This document shows, one piece after another, positions 26,496 to 36,032 of a DNA stretch of 64,000 nucleotides. The position numbers and the translations under genes are program-made. Within the stretch, counting starts at the first letter, position 1, and every line of letters starts with the position of its first letter. Origin of the DNA: Staphylococcus simiae (GTDB lineage Bacteria > Bacillota > Bacilli > Staphylococcales > Staphylococcaceae); contig NZ_CP071589.1 in NCBI RefSeq assembly GCF_017357005.1, forward strand, positions 310,001 through 374,000, read 5' to 3'. The notes beneath the pieces were generated by a model. That model did no database searches. It saw only the letters and a list, made by a program, of their open reading frames with translations, and had not been told where the DNA came from.

Positions 26496-28361
26496 GTGCG
26501 CCCGGCATGGGTAATTACTAGACGGTGAAAGTCCGTTACAGGCTTGGTAGTAGGAACTGTTAGCGAAAGACAAGGGTGTCCATTGTGAAATGGAATCTGA
26601 AGGAAGTCGGACGCAAACACTCGCACTGACGAACAGAAATATCATACAAGGCTATGTGGAATGGATGAATCTGCAATACAAGATAAAGTCCGATACTACC
26701 CGAGTTCTATATAGTAAATGATGCAGTGGAATGAGTGGAAAGTGGTTACTCTTACCCGGGGAGGTCTCATCAGCGATAAAAAAAATCGTAGTAATAACGA
26801 ATGATGAGAAGTCAGCAGAGGTCATAGTAGGTAGAAATACTGAAGGACTGAACAATATTCATACAAAGTAAAGAATGGAGGTTAGAGATTTACAACGTAC
26901 AGAATACAATTAATGATTGGCAACTCATAGAAAGATAAGTAGTGGAACGAAAAAGGATATATGAGTGCGTACAGTAAATCTTAGGTGAAATGAAAGAAAT
27001 GTATCGTGAGTCTCCATCTATGATGGAGCTTGTTGTAAGAGAGAATAATATACAAAAAGCAATTAAGAAAGTGAAGAAAAACAACGGTGCACCTGGCATC
27101 GATGGCATGCGAGTAAGTGAATTAACATCACATTTCGCAAAATACTTTCCACAAATTAAACAAAAACTGCTTGATGGCACGTATAAGCCACAAGCAGTAA
27201 GAAAGGTTGAAATACCTAAATCAAATGGGAAAAAGCGCGTGCTTGGAATCCCTGTCGCAAGAGACAGAGTTATCCAACAAGCCATTAAACAAGTCATTGA
27301 ACCTAGTATCGACCGTACTTTCTCAAAACACAGTCATGGCTTTAGACCGAATCGTAGTACAGGAACTGCACTTAAAGAATGTGCAACATACTATGAAGAA
27401 GGTTACTTAGTTGCAGTTGATTGTGATTTAAAACAGTGCTTTGATATGTTGAACCATGATAAATTAATGTATCTATTTGAACGACATGTTCAAGATAAAG
27501 CCATTTCTAAATTTATTCGTAGAAGCCTACAGGTTGGTGCAATCGACCTCAATGGTAATTATCGAAGTAGAGAAATAGGTGCACCGCAAGGTGGTGTTAT
27601 TTCCCCGTTACTTTGTAATATTTATCTTCACGAATTAGATAATGAATTGGAGAAACGTGGTCATCGCTTTGTTCGTTATGCAGATGACTTCGTCATCTTT
27701 GTACGTACAAAACGAGCGGGTCAACGTGTCATGGAAAGTGTGACAAAGTTTATCGAAAAAGACCTTAAACTTATTGTAAATAGTGAAAAGAGCAAGGTAG
27801 GTTCTATCACACGTTTAAAGTTCTTGAGTTGTCTAATGACCAAAGTAAATGGCACTTATCGTTTCAGACCGACTATGGAAGCAAGAAGAAATTTAAAACG
27901 CACCTTAAGACGTCTAACGAAACGAAATAGACCAGGTACCTTTAAAGAGATTATATCAGAAATTAATCAAGTAACACGAGGGTGGATAAATTACTTTGGT
28001 AAAGGATTTATTACAGGTTTTGTAACGAAGTTACAATCATGGTTAAACCGACGCATTAGACAACTAATCCTCAAAAGATGGAAAAGAATAAAAACCAAAT
28101 ATAAGATGTTACGTAAGTATGGACTTGACCATAAGAGTGCAATGAAAATTGCCAATTCAAGAAAGAAATACTGGCGCTTATCATCAACGCATGAAGTTCA
28201 TCGTGCACTTACAACAAAACGTCTCTACAAGTGGGGGTTAGAACCATTAACCCAACTCGCAGAGACGGCTTACGCAAGATATTGAACCGCCGAGTACGGA
28301 ACCGTACGCTCGGTGGTGTGAGAGGACGGATAATCAAATAATGGTTATCCTCCTACTCGAT
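26496..28361 (+). mobile_element. Group IIC intron
   Basis: The 5' end GTGCGCCCGGCATGGGT and the downstream domain I conserved blocks (GTGAAAGTCCG, AAGGGTGTCC, GGAATCTGAAGGAAG) match bacterial class C introns. Domain V is recognisable at about 28285-28325 as a stem with paired GAGTACGGAACCGTACGCTC, and domain VI ends in CCTACTCGAT at 28361. Length is 1866 bases with one internal ORF. It lies antisense to the transposase it interrupts. Confidence 0.88.
26990..28285 (+). CDS. ltrA: Group II intron reverse transcriptase/maturase
   Basis: A 431-residue intron-encoded protein. RT blocks are present: GAPGIDGM near residue 33, GFRPNRST near 120, VDCDLKQCFDML near 143, GAPQGGVISPLL near 195 and the catalytic YADD in RYADDFVIF near 229. 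The maturase X domain follows (ITRGWINYF-like VTRGWINYFGKGF near 325). It stops without an endonuclease domain, as class C proteins do. It appears full length, so the intron may still be mobile. The start could be ATG 26990 or 26999. The symbol is used in the intron sense, unrelated to the low-temperature LtrA gene. Confidence 0.9.
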   Translation: MKEMYRESPSMMELVVRENNIQKAIKKVKKNNGAPGIDGMRVSELTSHFAKYFPQIKQKLLDGTYKPQAVRKVEIPKSNGKKRVLGIPVARDRVIQQAIKQVIEPSIDRTFSKHSHGFRPNRSTGTALKECATYYEEGYLVAVDCDLKQCFDMLNHDKLMYLFERHVQDKAISKFIRRSLQVGAIDLNGNYRSREIGAPQGGVISPLLCNIYLHELDNELEKRGHRFVRYADDFVIFVRTKRAGQRVMESVTKFIEKDLKLIVNSEKSKVGSITRLKFLSCLMTKVNGTYRFRPTMEARRNLKRTLRRLTKRNRPGTFKEIISEINQVTRGWINYFGKGFITGFVTKLQSWLNRRIRQLILKRWKRIKTKYKMLRKYGLDHKSAMKIANSRKKYWRLSSTHEVHRALTTKRLYKWGLEPLTQLAETAYARY

Positions 28362-29642
28362 TTCAGGTGCATATAGTTTTGAACATAAGAGAATTCTGTT
28401 GCGCAAATGATTGTAATTTCCATAACCAAAAGATGTACGTTTAATAAGTTTAATTTTATTATTAATACCTTCAATAGGACCTTTGGTCAAATTGATATAA
28501 TTGAAAGTATGTTCGATGAAACAAGCATGTTTTTTCAACGTTTTAATGGCTGTTTTTAATGATGGATGCAAGTCTGAAAGTTTCAACTGTTCTATGGTTT
28601 GTTTAAATGAGTCGAATTGGCTATGTTTCAAGTCATGTCTTAAATTATTAATCACTTCATAGGTCTCTTTAAGGGTATCATCTTGGTCTAACAAGTATGT
28701 CACGATGCCTTTTTGCGTCTTCCATTCTTTAAACAAAGGTACCTTATTATATTCATACAATTCTAAGTCTTCGGGTGGTTTAAGTACAAGTTTCCAGTAA
28801 CGCTTATATTTATTATATAGTGGTTTATTTAGGTCTTTAAATACGTTCATAACGGCTACACGAATACTATTTAAAGCTCGATTTAATAGTTGAACAATAT
28901 GGAAACGATCGATAATAATTTTAGCGTTTGGAAATAGTTTTTTAATTAAAGTCATATAAGGTTCATGCATATCGATAGTCACTGTCTTTACTTGCTGTCT
29001 ATCTTTTAAAGAAAAGCGGTAAAAATAAGTTTTGAGTGATTGAAGTCGACGATCTTCAACAACATCTATAATTTGATGTGTTTGTGCATCAGCGAATATA
29101 AAGCTCATATGACACGAAACGTTCTTGACACTTTTAAACTCATCCATCATTAGATGTTTGGGTAGTGAAGCATACGGTGATTGTTTTAAATAATCTGCTG
29201 CTTGATCAATAAAACGTGATACTGTTGCCGTTGAAACTGAACATGAGCGTGCAATAGATACTTCTGATCTCACATCCACAGCTTTGTCGATAACTGCTAG
29301 ACGTGTATTATTTGAAATATGACAATATGGATTTATTTCTGGTGTTTTCGCTGTGAAATAGCTATGACAAGCTCTACACAAATAGCGTTGCTTACTTAAC
29401 ATTAAATAAGCTGGACATTCAGATACCTTAGGTATCGTAATTCTAGATACTTTTTTACCATTTTTAACGATTTGATTGTCTGTATTTTCAGTATGACAAA
29501 ACGGACATTCATCAATATTATTTCTTAAAGTACCATAGTAAAATTTACATAATTTCCCTTTATAATGTTTTTTAGTTAATTTTTCGCTATAAATAATGTT
29601 TTGGTCTTCCATATTAAGTGTATCTGATATAAAATTTTGCAT
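28353..29642 (-). CDS. ISL3-family transposase with C-terminus altered by the intron
   Basis: A 429-residue DDE transposase: N-terminal zinc-finger region CPFC...CRAC (residues about 47-95), HTH near 140, DDE-type acidic motifs around MDEF, IDMHEPY and GPIEGINNKIK. The reading frame now ends EIE inside the intron. Removing the intron restores ...YAPE followed by NKKEVKQQIAA and a stop, so 11 native residues were replaced by two. Because the intron is antisense to this gene, splicing cannot repair its mRNA. Residual activity is unknown. Confidence 0.88.
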   Translation of the reverse strand: MQNFISDTLNMEDQNIIYSEKLTKKHYKGKLCKFYYGTLRNNIDECPFCHTENTDNQIVKNGKKVSRITIPKVSECPAYLMLSKQRYLCRACHSYFTAKTPEINPYCHISNNTRLAVIDKAVDVRSEVSIARSCSVSTATVSRFIDQAADYLKQSPYASLPKHLMMDEFKSVKNVSCHMSFIFADAQTHQIIDVVEDRRLQSLKTYFYRFSLKDRQQVKTVTIDMHEPYMTLIKKLFPNAKIIIDRFHIVQLLNRALNSIRVAVMNVFKDLNKPLYNKYKRYWKLVLKPPEDLELYEYNKVPLFKEWKTQKGIVTYLLDQDDTLKETYEVINNLRHDLKHSQFDSFKQTIEQLKLSDLHPSLKTAIKTLKKHACFIEHTFNYINLTKGPIEGINNKIKLIKRTSFGYGNYNHLRNRILLCSKLYAPEIE

Positions 29643-29887
29643 AGGCGCATTATCTCCTTAGATTATTTGTTTGGTCACTTTTAATTATAGAGATAATTGC
29701 GCTTTTTTCATATTCAAAATACAAAAATCGGACTAATAGAAAATAATTAAAAATTCTCTATTAGTCCGATTTATTATAGAGCCCTAATTGTGGTCAACTC
29801 ACGAATTTAACGTAAGCGTTTTTTCTTATTAATTGGAAGTATCGTAATAACTAATCCCAAAGTTTATTTCTTATATGATAACTATAG

Positions 29888-31216
29888 TTATGCTTGTGAA
29901 TTTTTAGGTTTACGATGATTCATAATCAGTAGTAGCAATATAGCAATGGCACCTATAATATCGACGACTATACCAATTCTAAATATCAAATGATAAGCTA
30001 ACTCAATATTATAGTGATATTTATCAAGTAACGTACCGTTCATTTGATAAACGAAAAAGATAGGTGCATACGTTGCAAATGAACCTAAACTCATTGCAGC
30101 ACCAGTATATTTTTCAGGTAGATTAATTTCAGATATGGGTGCTAAAATAATACTGTTTGCTAAAAATGTTGCGATTGAAAATGCTAATAATAAAATAATA
30201 CTAAAAATGATACCAGTTTTGAAAAATGCCACCAATGATAATGATATAATGCATAGAGCTAAAGCAGTGAACATCATTCTTGTAGCAGATTTAAAAATAT
30301 AATCAGATATTAATCCAGCGCTGAGACCCATAACAATGCCCATTGCACCAGTATTAATAATACCGAAAATGGCTGTTTGATTTGGAGAAAGATGATAAAC
30401 ACTTTGTAAATAAGGGACAGTGTAAATTAATATAATATAACTCCAATATGCCGCTAATCCGCCAATGGAAGCTAGCCAAATCCTAGGTTGTGTAAATAGA
30501 ACATGCAATAAGCCTTTTAAAGCTTCTAAAGATTTATTATCACGGACAATATCTTCACTTTCTAAATTGCGATTGATTTCATAACGGTGTTTTAATTTGT
30601 GGTTTGCTGCAATGCCATTTGTTGGAATATAACGAATGATTAAGTATATTAGTGGAATGATTAATAAATTATAGAACAACATGCCGCCTTTAAAGACTGC
30701 TAGTCCACTAATTACTGCCATGACACCAACAATAAGTAAATTCATTAATACTTCTTGCGTTCGACGTATCGATTCTAACAAACCAAAACCAATACCTCTG
30801 TTTCTTTGATGAGTAAAGAATATAATACCATTTAAGACTGCTGGCCAAAAGACAGCGTCAATTAGCCCCCAAATAATTGCTATACATTTAAGCACCGTGA
30901 AATTAGGTGTAAAGAAAATAATGACTGACATAGTAATGAATCTAACTACTAAACCAAATATCAAAATAGATTTAATTGAAAAGCGATTGTTAATCCAACC
31001 GCCCGGAATATAAAAGAATACTGCAATACCAATTAAACTAAATAAAGTTCCAAGTTCAGCATTGGAAACATTCAATACTTCTAATAATAGGTTGTAGAAT
31101 GTTCCTTTAAATGCTTCGAAACTAGAATAGATCAATTGACCTGCTGTTATAACTGTTAAAAAGCCAATAAAGTTATGTTTGTTATCAAAACCTAAACGAC
31201 CCAATATTTTCTTCAA
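29888..31216 (-). CDS. MFS transporter
   Basis: A 442-residue 12-helix major facilitator protein with an MFS-type cytoplasmic loop after helix 2 (GGWINNRFSIKSIL near residue 72). No substrate can be deduced. A reasonable AAAGGTGAT SD precedes the ATG. It is divergent from the thiolase gene across a 543-base region carrying a cre-like site, which hints at carbon regulation of one or both. Confidence 0.82.
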   Translation of the reverse strand: MKKILGRLGFDNKHNFIGFLTVITAGQLIYSSFEAFKGTFYNLLLEVLNVSNAELGTLFSLIGIAVFFYIPGGWINNRFSIKSILIFGLVVRFITMSVIIFFTPNFTVLKCIAIIWGLIDAVFWPAVLNGIIFFTHQRNRGIGFGLLESIRRTQEVLMNLLIVGVMAVISGLAVFKGGMLFYNLLIIPLIYLIIRYIPTNGIAANHKLKHRYEINRNLESEDIVRDNKSLEALKGLLHVLFTQPRIWLASIGGLAAYWSYIILIYTVPYLQSVYHLSPNQTAIFGIINTGAMGIVMGLSAGLISDYIFKSATRMMFTALALCIISLSLVAFFKTGIIFSIILLLAFSIATFLANSIILAPISEINLPEKYTGAAMSLGSFATYAPIFFVYQMNGTLLDKYHYNIELAYHLIFRIGIVVDIIGAIAILLLLIMNHRKPKNSQA

Positions 31217-31759
31217 AGTAATATCACCTTTCCTTGTTGTATAAGATTAAAAATTTAAATTACTAAAAATTGAATATGTGAGATGTTAGGAGTAAAAAGG
31301 AGCTTGATAAATCATTGTGTTGCAAAATGTTTTCAATAGAATACTATTACTCTATTTTAAGGCGGCATTATAGATAAAACAAGATGCCGACAAGCGTTAT
31401 ATCAAGAAAAAAGGGATAAGTAATATTTAAAGTGTTAATTAACATAAATAAATTTAGAAATGTAACATGATTTGTGATGGGCTAGCTTTTATTAATTGGA
31501 ATCAAAGGTTAAAGCGTGAAGAAGTATCATTTATGACAAATTATAATAGCTATTAGAGTAGTAATTTGAAACCGTTTGCGTTTAAAATTGCTCAAACAAT
31601 TTACTACATTGTATAATAGGTTTTGTTATATCATAAATAAATGACTATTAAAGCTAGTTGAAGTTATGGCGTAATTGAAAATTTGTGTGTTGAATCTACA
31701 GATGATTAATTACATCATGCTTTGACATGCTTATATATAAATAAGGAGATGAATATGCC
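31217..31759. other. Long intergenic region between MFS and thiolase genes
   Basis: No convincing ORF. It contains a small hairpin CGGCAT/ATGCCG (31363-31389), a cre-like site (31567-31580) and a promoter-like TATAAT (31612-31617). I see no recognisable gene remnant. Confidence 0.5.
31567..31617 (+). promoter_or_regulatory. cre-like site and promoter upstream of thiolase
   Basis: TGAAACCGTTTGCG (31567-31580) matches the cre core except for its last base. It is followed by a weak TTGCTC -35, 18 bases and TATAAT (31612-31617). CcpA control is inferred. Confidence 0.4.
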
Positions 31760-32938
31760 ATGACTAAAGTCGTATTAGCGGCTGCATATCGTACACCTAT
31801 AGGCGTATTTGGTGGTGCTTTTAAAGATGTGCCAGCTTATGATTTAGGTGCTACATTAATCAAACATATAATAAAACAAACAAATATTAATCCGCAAGAT
31901 GTGGATGAAGTTATTATTGGGAATGTCTTACAAGCAGGACAAGGACAAAATCCAGCACGTATTGCAGCGATGAAAGGTGGTCTGCCCGAAACCGTACCAT
32001 CATTTACTGTAAATAAAGTATGTGGTTCAGGTTTAAAGTCAATTCAACTAGCATATCAATCTATTATCGCTGGAGATAATGATATTGTCATAGCTGGTGG
32101 TATGGAAAATATGTCACAAGCACCAATGTTAGTAAACCAAGGACGTTTTGGTTTTAAAATGGGTCACCAAACAATGATTGATAGTATGGTTTATGATGGT
32201 TTAACAGATGTTTTTAATCAGTATCATATGGGCATTACTGCTGAAAATTTAGTAGAGCAATATGATATTAGCAGAGAAGAGCAAGATCAATTTGCTGTTG
32301 AATCACAACGAAAAGCTGTAGCAGCACAACAAGCTGGGGCTTTTGATAGTGAAATTGTACCTGTGTCTATTCCACAACGTAAAGGAGATCCTATTGTTGT
32401 CACTAAAGATGAAGGGATAAGAGCAGATGCCTCTTTAGAAAAATTAAGTCGCCTAAGACCAGCGTTTAAGAAAGACGGTTCTGTTACTGCTGGCAATTCA
32501 TCAGGTATTAACGATGGTGCAGCGATGATGTTAGTTATGTCTGAAGAAAAGGCTCAAGAATTGAATATTGAACCATTAGCAGTGATTGATGGATTTAGTA
32601 GTCATGGCGTGGACCCATCAATCATGGGTATTGCACCCGTTGGCGCAATTGAAAAAGTATTGCAACGTAGTAATAAAGCTATAGCAGATATTGATGTTTT
32701 TGAATTAAATGAAGCTTTTGCATCACAATCGATTGCTGTTGATTGTGAATTACAATTGCCTAAAGAAAAGGTTAACGTTAAAGGTGGTGCGATTGCATTA
32801 GGTCATCCGATTGGAGCATCTGGTGCTAGAGTATTAGTAACTTTATTACACCAATTAAATGATGATGTTGAAACGGGTCTAACATCATTATGTATTGGTG
32901 GAGGACAAGCTGTGGCAGCAATAGTATCTAAATATTAA
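31760..32938 (+). CDS. Acetyl-CoA C-acetyltransferase (thiolase)
   Basis: A 392-residue biosynthetic-type thiolase. Active-site Cys at about residue 88 (KVCGSGLKS), His near 349 ([10 protein letters not shown]) and second Cys near 378 (CIGGGQAVA) are all present, as is NEAFA. It condenses two acetyl-CoA to acetoacetyl-CoA, or the reverse. AAGGAG precedes the ATG. Monocistronic, ending in a very strong terminator. Confidence 0.92.
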   Translation: MTKVVLAAAYRTPIGVFGGAFKDVPAYDLGATLIKHIIKQTNINPQDVDEVIIGNVLQAGQGQNPARIAAMKGGLPETVPSFTVNKVCGSGLKSIQLAYQSIIAGDNDIVIAGGMENMSQAPMLVNQGRFGFKMGHQTMIDSMVYDGLTDVFNQYHMGITAENLVEQYDISREEQDQFAVESQRKAVAAQQAGAFDSEIVPVSIPQRKGDPIVVTKDEGIRADASLEKLSRLRPAFKKDGSVTAGNSSGINDGAAMMLVMSEEKAQELNIEPLAVIDGFSSHGVDPSIMGIAPVGAIEKVLQRSNKAIADIDVFELNEAFASQSIAVDCELQLPKEKVNVKGGAIALGHPIGASGARVLVTLLHQLNDDVETGLTSLCIGGGQAVAAIVSKY

Positions 32939-32963
32939 ACTATTTGAATAAGCAAGCATAAAT

Positions 32964-33006
32964 AAAAGGAGCAAAGTAACGATTCAAAAGTTACTTTGCT
33001 CCTTTT
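32964..33006. terminator. Bidirectional terminator, 17-bp perfect stem
   Basis: Arms at 32964-32980 and 32990-33006 (AAAAGGAGCAAAGTAAC and complement) are perfect. It serves the convergent thiolase and the met-operon-side cyclase gene. Confidence 0.9.
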
Positions 33007-33013
33007 GCTATAG

Positions 33014-33760
33014 TTATGAAGGTTTAATGGCAAATGCACGCACAGGGAATCCGGGTGCATGTTTAGGTTTAGGGCTAATAGAATAAATAATGGCGCCACG
33101 TGTAGGTAAAAGATCTAAATTAGTTAATAATTCAACTTGATATTTATCTTGTCCAAGAACATAGCGTTCACCCACTAAATCTCCATTTTTGACAACGTCT
33201 ATAGAGGCATCTGTATCAAAGGTTTCATGTCCGATGGCTTGGATATGACGTTTTTCAAATAAGAATTTAAGTGCATCTAAGCCCCATCCAGGTGCATGTT
33301 GTTGACCGTCAGCGTCTTTATTTTCAAATTGTGCAATATCAGGCCAGCGTTTAGACCAGTCTGTACGTAGGGCCACAAAAGTATCTGGCTCAATGATACC
33401 GTGTTGTTGTTCCCACGCTTCTATGTGTGCACGTGTCACTATAAAGTCATGATTAGTGGCTGCTTGTTGTGAAAAGTCTAAGACGATAAGCGGTAATACT
33501 AACTCTTTTAATTCTAAATCTTCAAGGTAACGTTTATTTTCTACAAAATGAATAGGCGCATCGATATGTGTGCCATATTGTGTTACGATATTCCATCTTT
33601 GAACATAGAATCCATGATCTTTAACAGTGAACAGTGTTGAAACTTCTCCCTTTTCAAAATCACTAAAACGTGGAATATCAGGATCAAAGGTATGTGTTAA
33701 ATCTACCCAAGTTGACTGTTTTAAAGTTTGTAATTGTTGCCATAAAGGATATTGTGTCAT
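33014..33760 (-). CDS. Cyclase family protein (kynurenine formamidase-like)
   Basis: A 248-residue metal-dependent hydrolase of the cyclase/KynB fold; the HxGTHxDAPxHF metal-binding motif appears as YGTHIDAPIHF near residue 63, and GHETFDTD lies near 175. Substrate unknown. It lies 22 bases after metE with no terminator between, so it is probably the last gene of the met operon; in S. aureus, as I recall, the operon is described as metICFE followed by a gene called mdh. Confidence 0.8.
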   Translation of the reverse strand: MTQYPLWQQLQTLKQSTWVDLTHTFDPDIPRFSDFEKGEVSTLFTVKDHGFYVQRWNIVTQYGTHIDAPIHFVENKRYLEDLELKELVLPLIVLDFSQQAATNHDFIVTRAHIEAWEQQHGIIEPDTFVALRTDWSKRWPDIAQFENKDADGQQHAPGWGLDALKFLFEKRHIQAIGHETFDTDASIDVVKNGDLVGERYVLGQDKYQVELLTNLDLLPTRGAIIYSISPKPKHAPGFPVRAFAIKPS

Positions 33761-33782
33761 GCCATCACCCGTTTCTAATTAA

Positions 33783-36032
33783 TTATGCAATATCTTGACC
33801 GTCTTTATCTTGACGTTTAGCTTTAACGGCCTCAACTAATACAGTTAATGCTGCTTTTACTTCATCTTCTTGTCTTGTTTTTAAACCACAGTCTGGATTC
33901 ACCCAGAATAAAGAGCGATCAATTTGTTGTAGTGAACGATCAATTGCTGTTGTAATTTCTTCTTTAGTAGGAATACGAGGGCTATGGATATCATAAACAC
34001 CTAGTCCAATTCCTAAATCATAATTGATATCTTCAAAGTCCTTAATTAAATCACCGTGACTTCGTGACGTTTCAATAGAGATGACATCAGCATCTAAATC
34101 ATGAATAGCGTTAATAATTTGACCGAATTGAGAATAGCACATATGTGTATGAATTTGAGTTTCATCACGCACAGATGATGTTGCAAGTTTAAATGATAAA
34201 ACAGCGTCTTTAAGATATTGTTCGTGATACTCTGAACGTAAAGGTAAGCCTTCTCTTAATGCGGGTTCATCAACTTGAATGACTTTAATACCCGCTTTTT
34301 CAAGTGCTAATACTTCTTCATTAATAGCTAAAGCAATTTGATCTTGTACAACTTTACGTGGTATATCCACACGTTCAAATGACCAGTTAAGAATCGTTAC
34401 TGGACCAGTTAACATACCTTTGACAGGTTTGTCAGTTAAACTTTGAGCATATACTGTTTCTTTAACTGTTAATGGGGCAGTCCATTTGACATCTCCATAA
34501 ATGATTGGTGGTTTAACAGCACGTGAACCGTATGATTGCACCCAACCAAATTTAGTTACTAAAAAGCCTTGAAGTTTTTCTCCGAAGAATTCAACCATAT
34601 CATTACGTTCAAATTCACCATGTACGAGTACATCTAACCCGATATCTTCTTGGATTTTAATCCAGCGTGCAATTTCATTATTTAAAAATGTTTCGTAAGC
34701 TTCATCAGAAATACGTTTGTTTTTCCAGTCTGCACGATATTTTCTAACTTCACGACTTTGAGGGAATGAACCAATTGTTGTTGTTGGTAAATCAGGTAGA
34801 TTCAAACGTTGTTGCTGTTGCTCGATACGTTTTGCAAATGCTGATTGTCTTGAAGTACGAACACTATCAAAATCATAATCAAGATTTTTAAATGATTGGT
34901 TTTGGAAACGATCGAAACGCGATTTTAGCTTATCATATTTAGTGCTGTCTTGATTGTTAAATAAACGACGTAAGGCATCTAATTCATCTAATTTTTCAGT
35001 AGCAAAGCTCAATCCTTCGGCAATATTAGTATCTAACGTTTCATCGTCTAAAGAGACTGGTACGTGCAATAATGAAGATGAAGGTTGAATCACAAGATTG
35101 TCTGTATAAGTTAATAACGTTTCGATGAGTGACTTCTTAGTAGCAATATCTGATGCCCACACATTACGACCATCAATAATACCAGCATATAACGTTTTAG
35201 AACGGTCAAAATCACCAGCTTCAATTTGTGTTAAGTTATAGCCGTTATCATGAACGAAGTCTAAACCTAGACCACCCACAGGTAGAGAACTTAAGAATTT
35301 AACATGTGCACGTTCAAAGTAAGTTTGAATTACTAATTTATTACCTATACCAGCTTCAGCAAAGTAGTCATAAGCTTCTTTAGTGATATTTTCATAACTT
35401 TCACTATCATCGTTAACTAATATAGGTTCATCTACTTGAATATAGTCAGCGCCTGCATCAATTAACGATTGGAAGACTTCTTTATATAATGGTAATAATG
35501 TTTGTACTTTTTCTTCAAATGTTTGATTACCACCTTTAGATAATTTTACAAAAGTAATAGGTCCTACGATGACAGGATGTGCATTGATGTTTAAAGACTG
35601 TGCAAATTTAAATCTTTCTAATAGAACATTACGAACGACCTTAGGTTCAACATTATCCCATTCTGGTACGATATAATGATAATTTGTGTTAAACCATTTA
35701 ATTAAAGCACTAGCTACATGTTCTTTATTACCACGGGCAATATCGAATAACAAATCGTCGTTGTTGTCTCTTCCTTGAAAACGTTCTGGGATGATATTAA
35801 ATAATAAAGAAGTATCTAAGATATTATCATATAAAGAGAAATCACCAACTGGGATACTATCTAAGTTATAGTTTTTTTGAAGTAATAAATTTTCTTTATG
35901 TAAATCTGTTAATGTTTGGTCTAATTCTGCTTTAGTAATATTTTGTGCCCAGTAACTTTCGATAGCTTTTTTCCATTCTCTTTTTCTACCTAAACGTGGG
36001 AATCCTAAGTTTGATGTTGTAATTGTTGTCAT
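33783..36032 (-). CDS. metE: Cobalamin-independent methionine synthase MetE
   Basis: A 749-residue enzyme, the normal MetE length, with two homologous beta-barrel domains. Zinc ligands lie in the THMCYSQFG region near residue 640 and the NPDCGLKTR motif near 725. It transfers a methyl group from methyltetrahydrofolate polyglutamate to homocysteine. AAGGAGG is within the end of metF, and the two genes share ATGA. Expression is controlled by the upstream Met T-box. Confidence 0.95.
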   Translation of the reverse strand: MTTITTSNLGFPRLGRKREWKKAIESYWAQNITKAELDQTLTDLHKENLLLQKNYNLDSIPVGDFSLYDNILDTSLLFNIIPERFQGRDNNDDLLFDIARGNKEHVASALIKWFNTNYHYIVPEWDNVEPKVVRNVLLERFKFAQSLNINAHPVIVGPITFVKLSKGGNQTFEEKVQTLLPLYKEVFQSLIDAGADYIQVDEPILVNDDSESYENITKEAYDYFAEAGIGNKLVIQTYFERAHVKFLSSLPVGGLGLDFVHDNGYNLTQIEAGDFDRSKTLYAGIIDGRNVWASDIATKKSLIETLLTYTDNLVIQPSSSLLHVPVSLDDETLDTNIAEGLSFATEKLDELDALRRLFNNQDSTKYDKLKSRFDRFQNQSFKNLDYDFDSVRTSRQSAFAKRIEQQQQRLNLPDLPTTTIGSFPQSREVRKYRADWKNKRISDEAYETFLNNEIARWIKIQEDIGLDVLVHGEFERNDMVEFFGEKLQGFLVTKFGWVQSYGSRAVKPPIIYGDVKWTAPLTVKETVYAQSLTDKPVKGMLTGPVTILNWSFERVDIPRKVVQDQIALAINEEVLALEKAGIKVIQVDEPALREGLPLRSEYHEQYLKDAVLSFKLATSSVRDETQIHTHMCYSQFGQIINAIHDLDADVISIETSRSHGDLIKDFEDINYDLGIGLGVYDIHSPRIPTKEEITTAIDRSLQQIDRSLFWVNPDCGLKTRQEDEVKAALTVLVEAVKAKRQDKDGQDIA

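Larger units (their letters stand above)
26416..29783 (-). mobile_element. ISL3-family (IS1181-like) element carrying a group II intron
   Basis: The minus-strand transposase is bounded by related termini: GGTTCTCTGTCGAATTGGAC at the left and, on the opposite strand, GGCTCTATAATAAATCGGAC from 29783 at the right, matching at about 20 of 32 positions. Subtracting the 1866-base intron leaves about 1502 bp, the size expected for IS1181-type elements. A terminator-like hairpin (arms around 29728-29742 and 29759-29773) sits just inside the right end. I could not find an 8-bp target duplication, so the exact ends are uncertain by a base or two. Confidence 0.85.

Noticed and set aside
26460..26645. 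61-codon minus-strand ORF ending in KQQIAA
   Set aside because: It is not a gene: its last 11 codons are the displaced 3' end of the ISL3 transposase and the rest is group II intron sequence read backwards.
26408..29791. 8-bp target duplication around the ISL3 element
   Set aside because: The flanks (AAATAGAA at left, CTAATTGT at right) do not match, so no duplication is claimed.
33014..33760. Calling this gene malate dehydrogenase (mdh), the name I recall for the fifth gene of the S. aureus met operon
   Set aside because: The sequence has the cyclase/kynurenine formamidase motif THIDAPIHF and no dinucleotide-binding fold.
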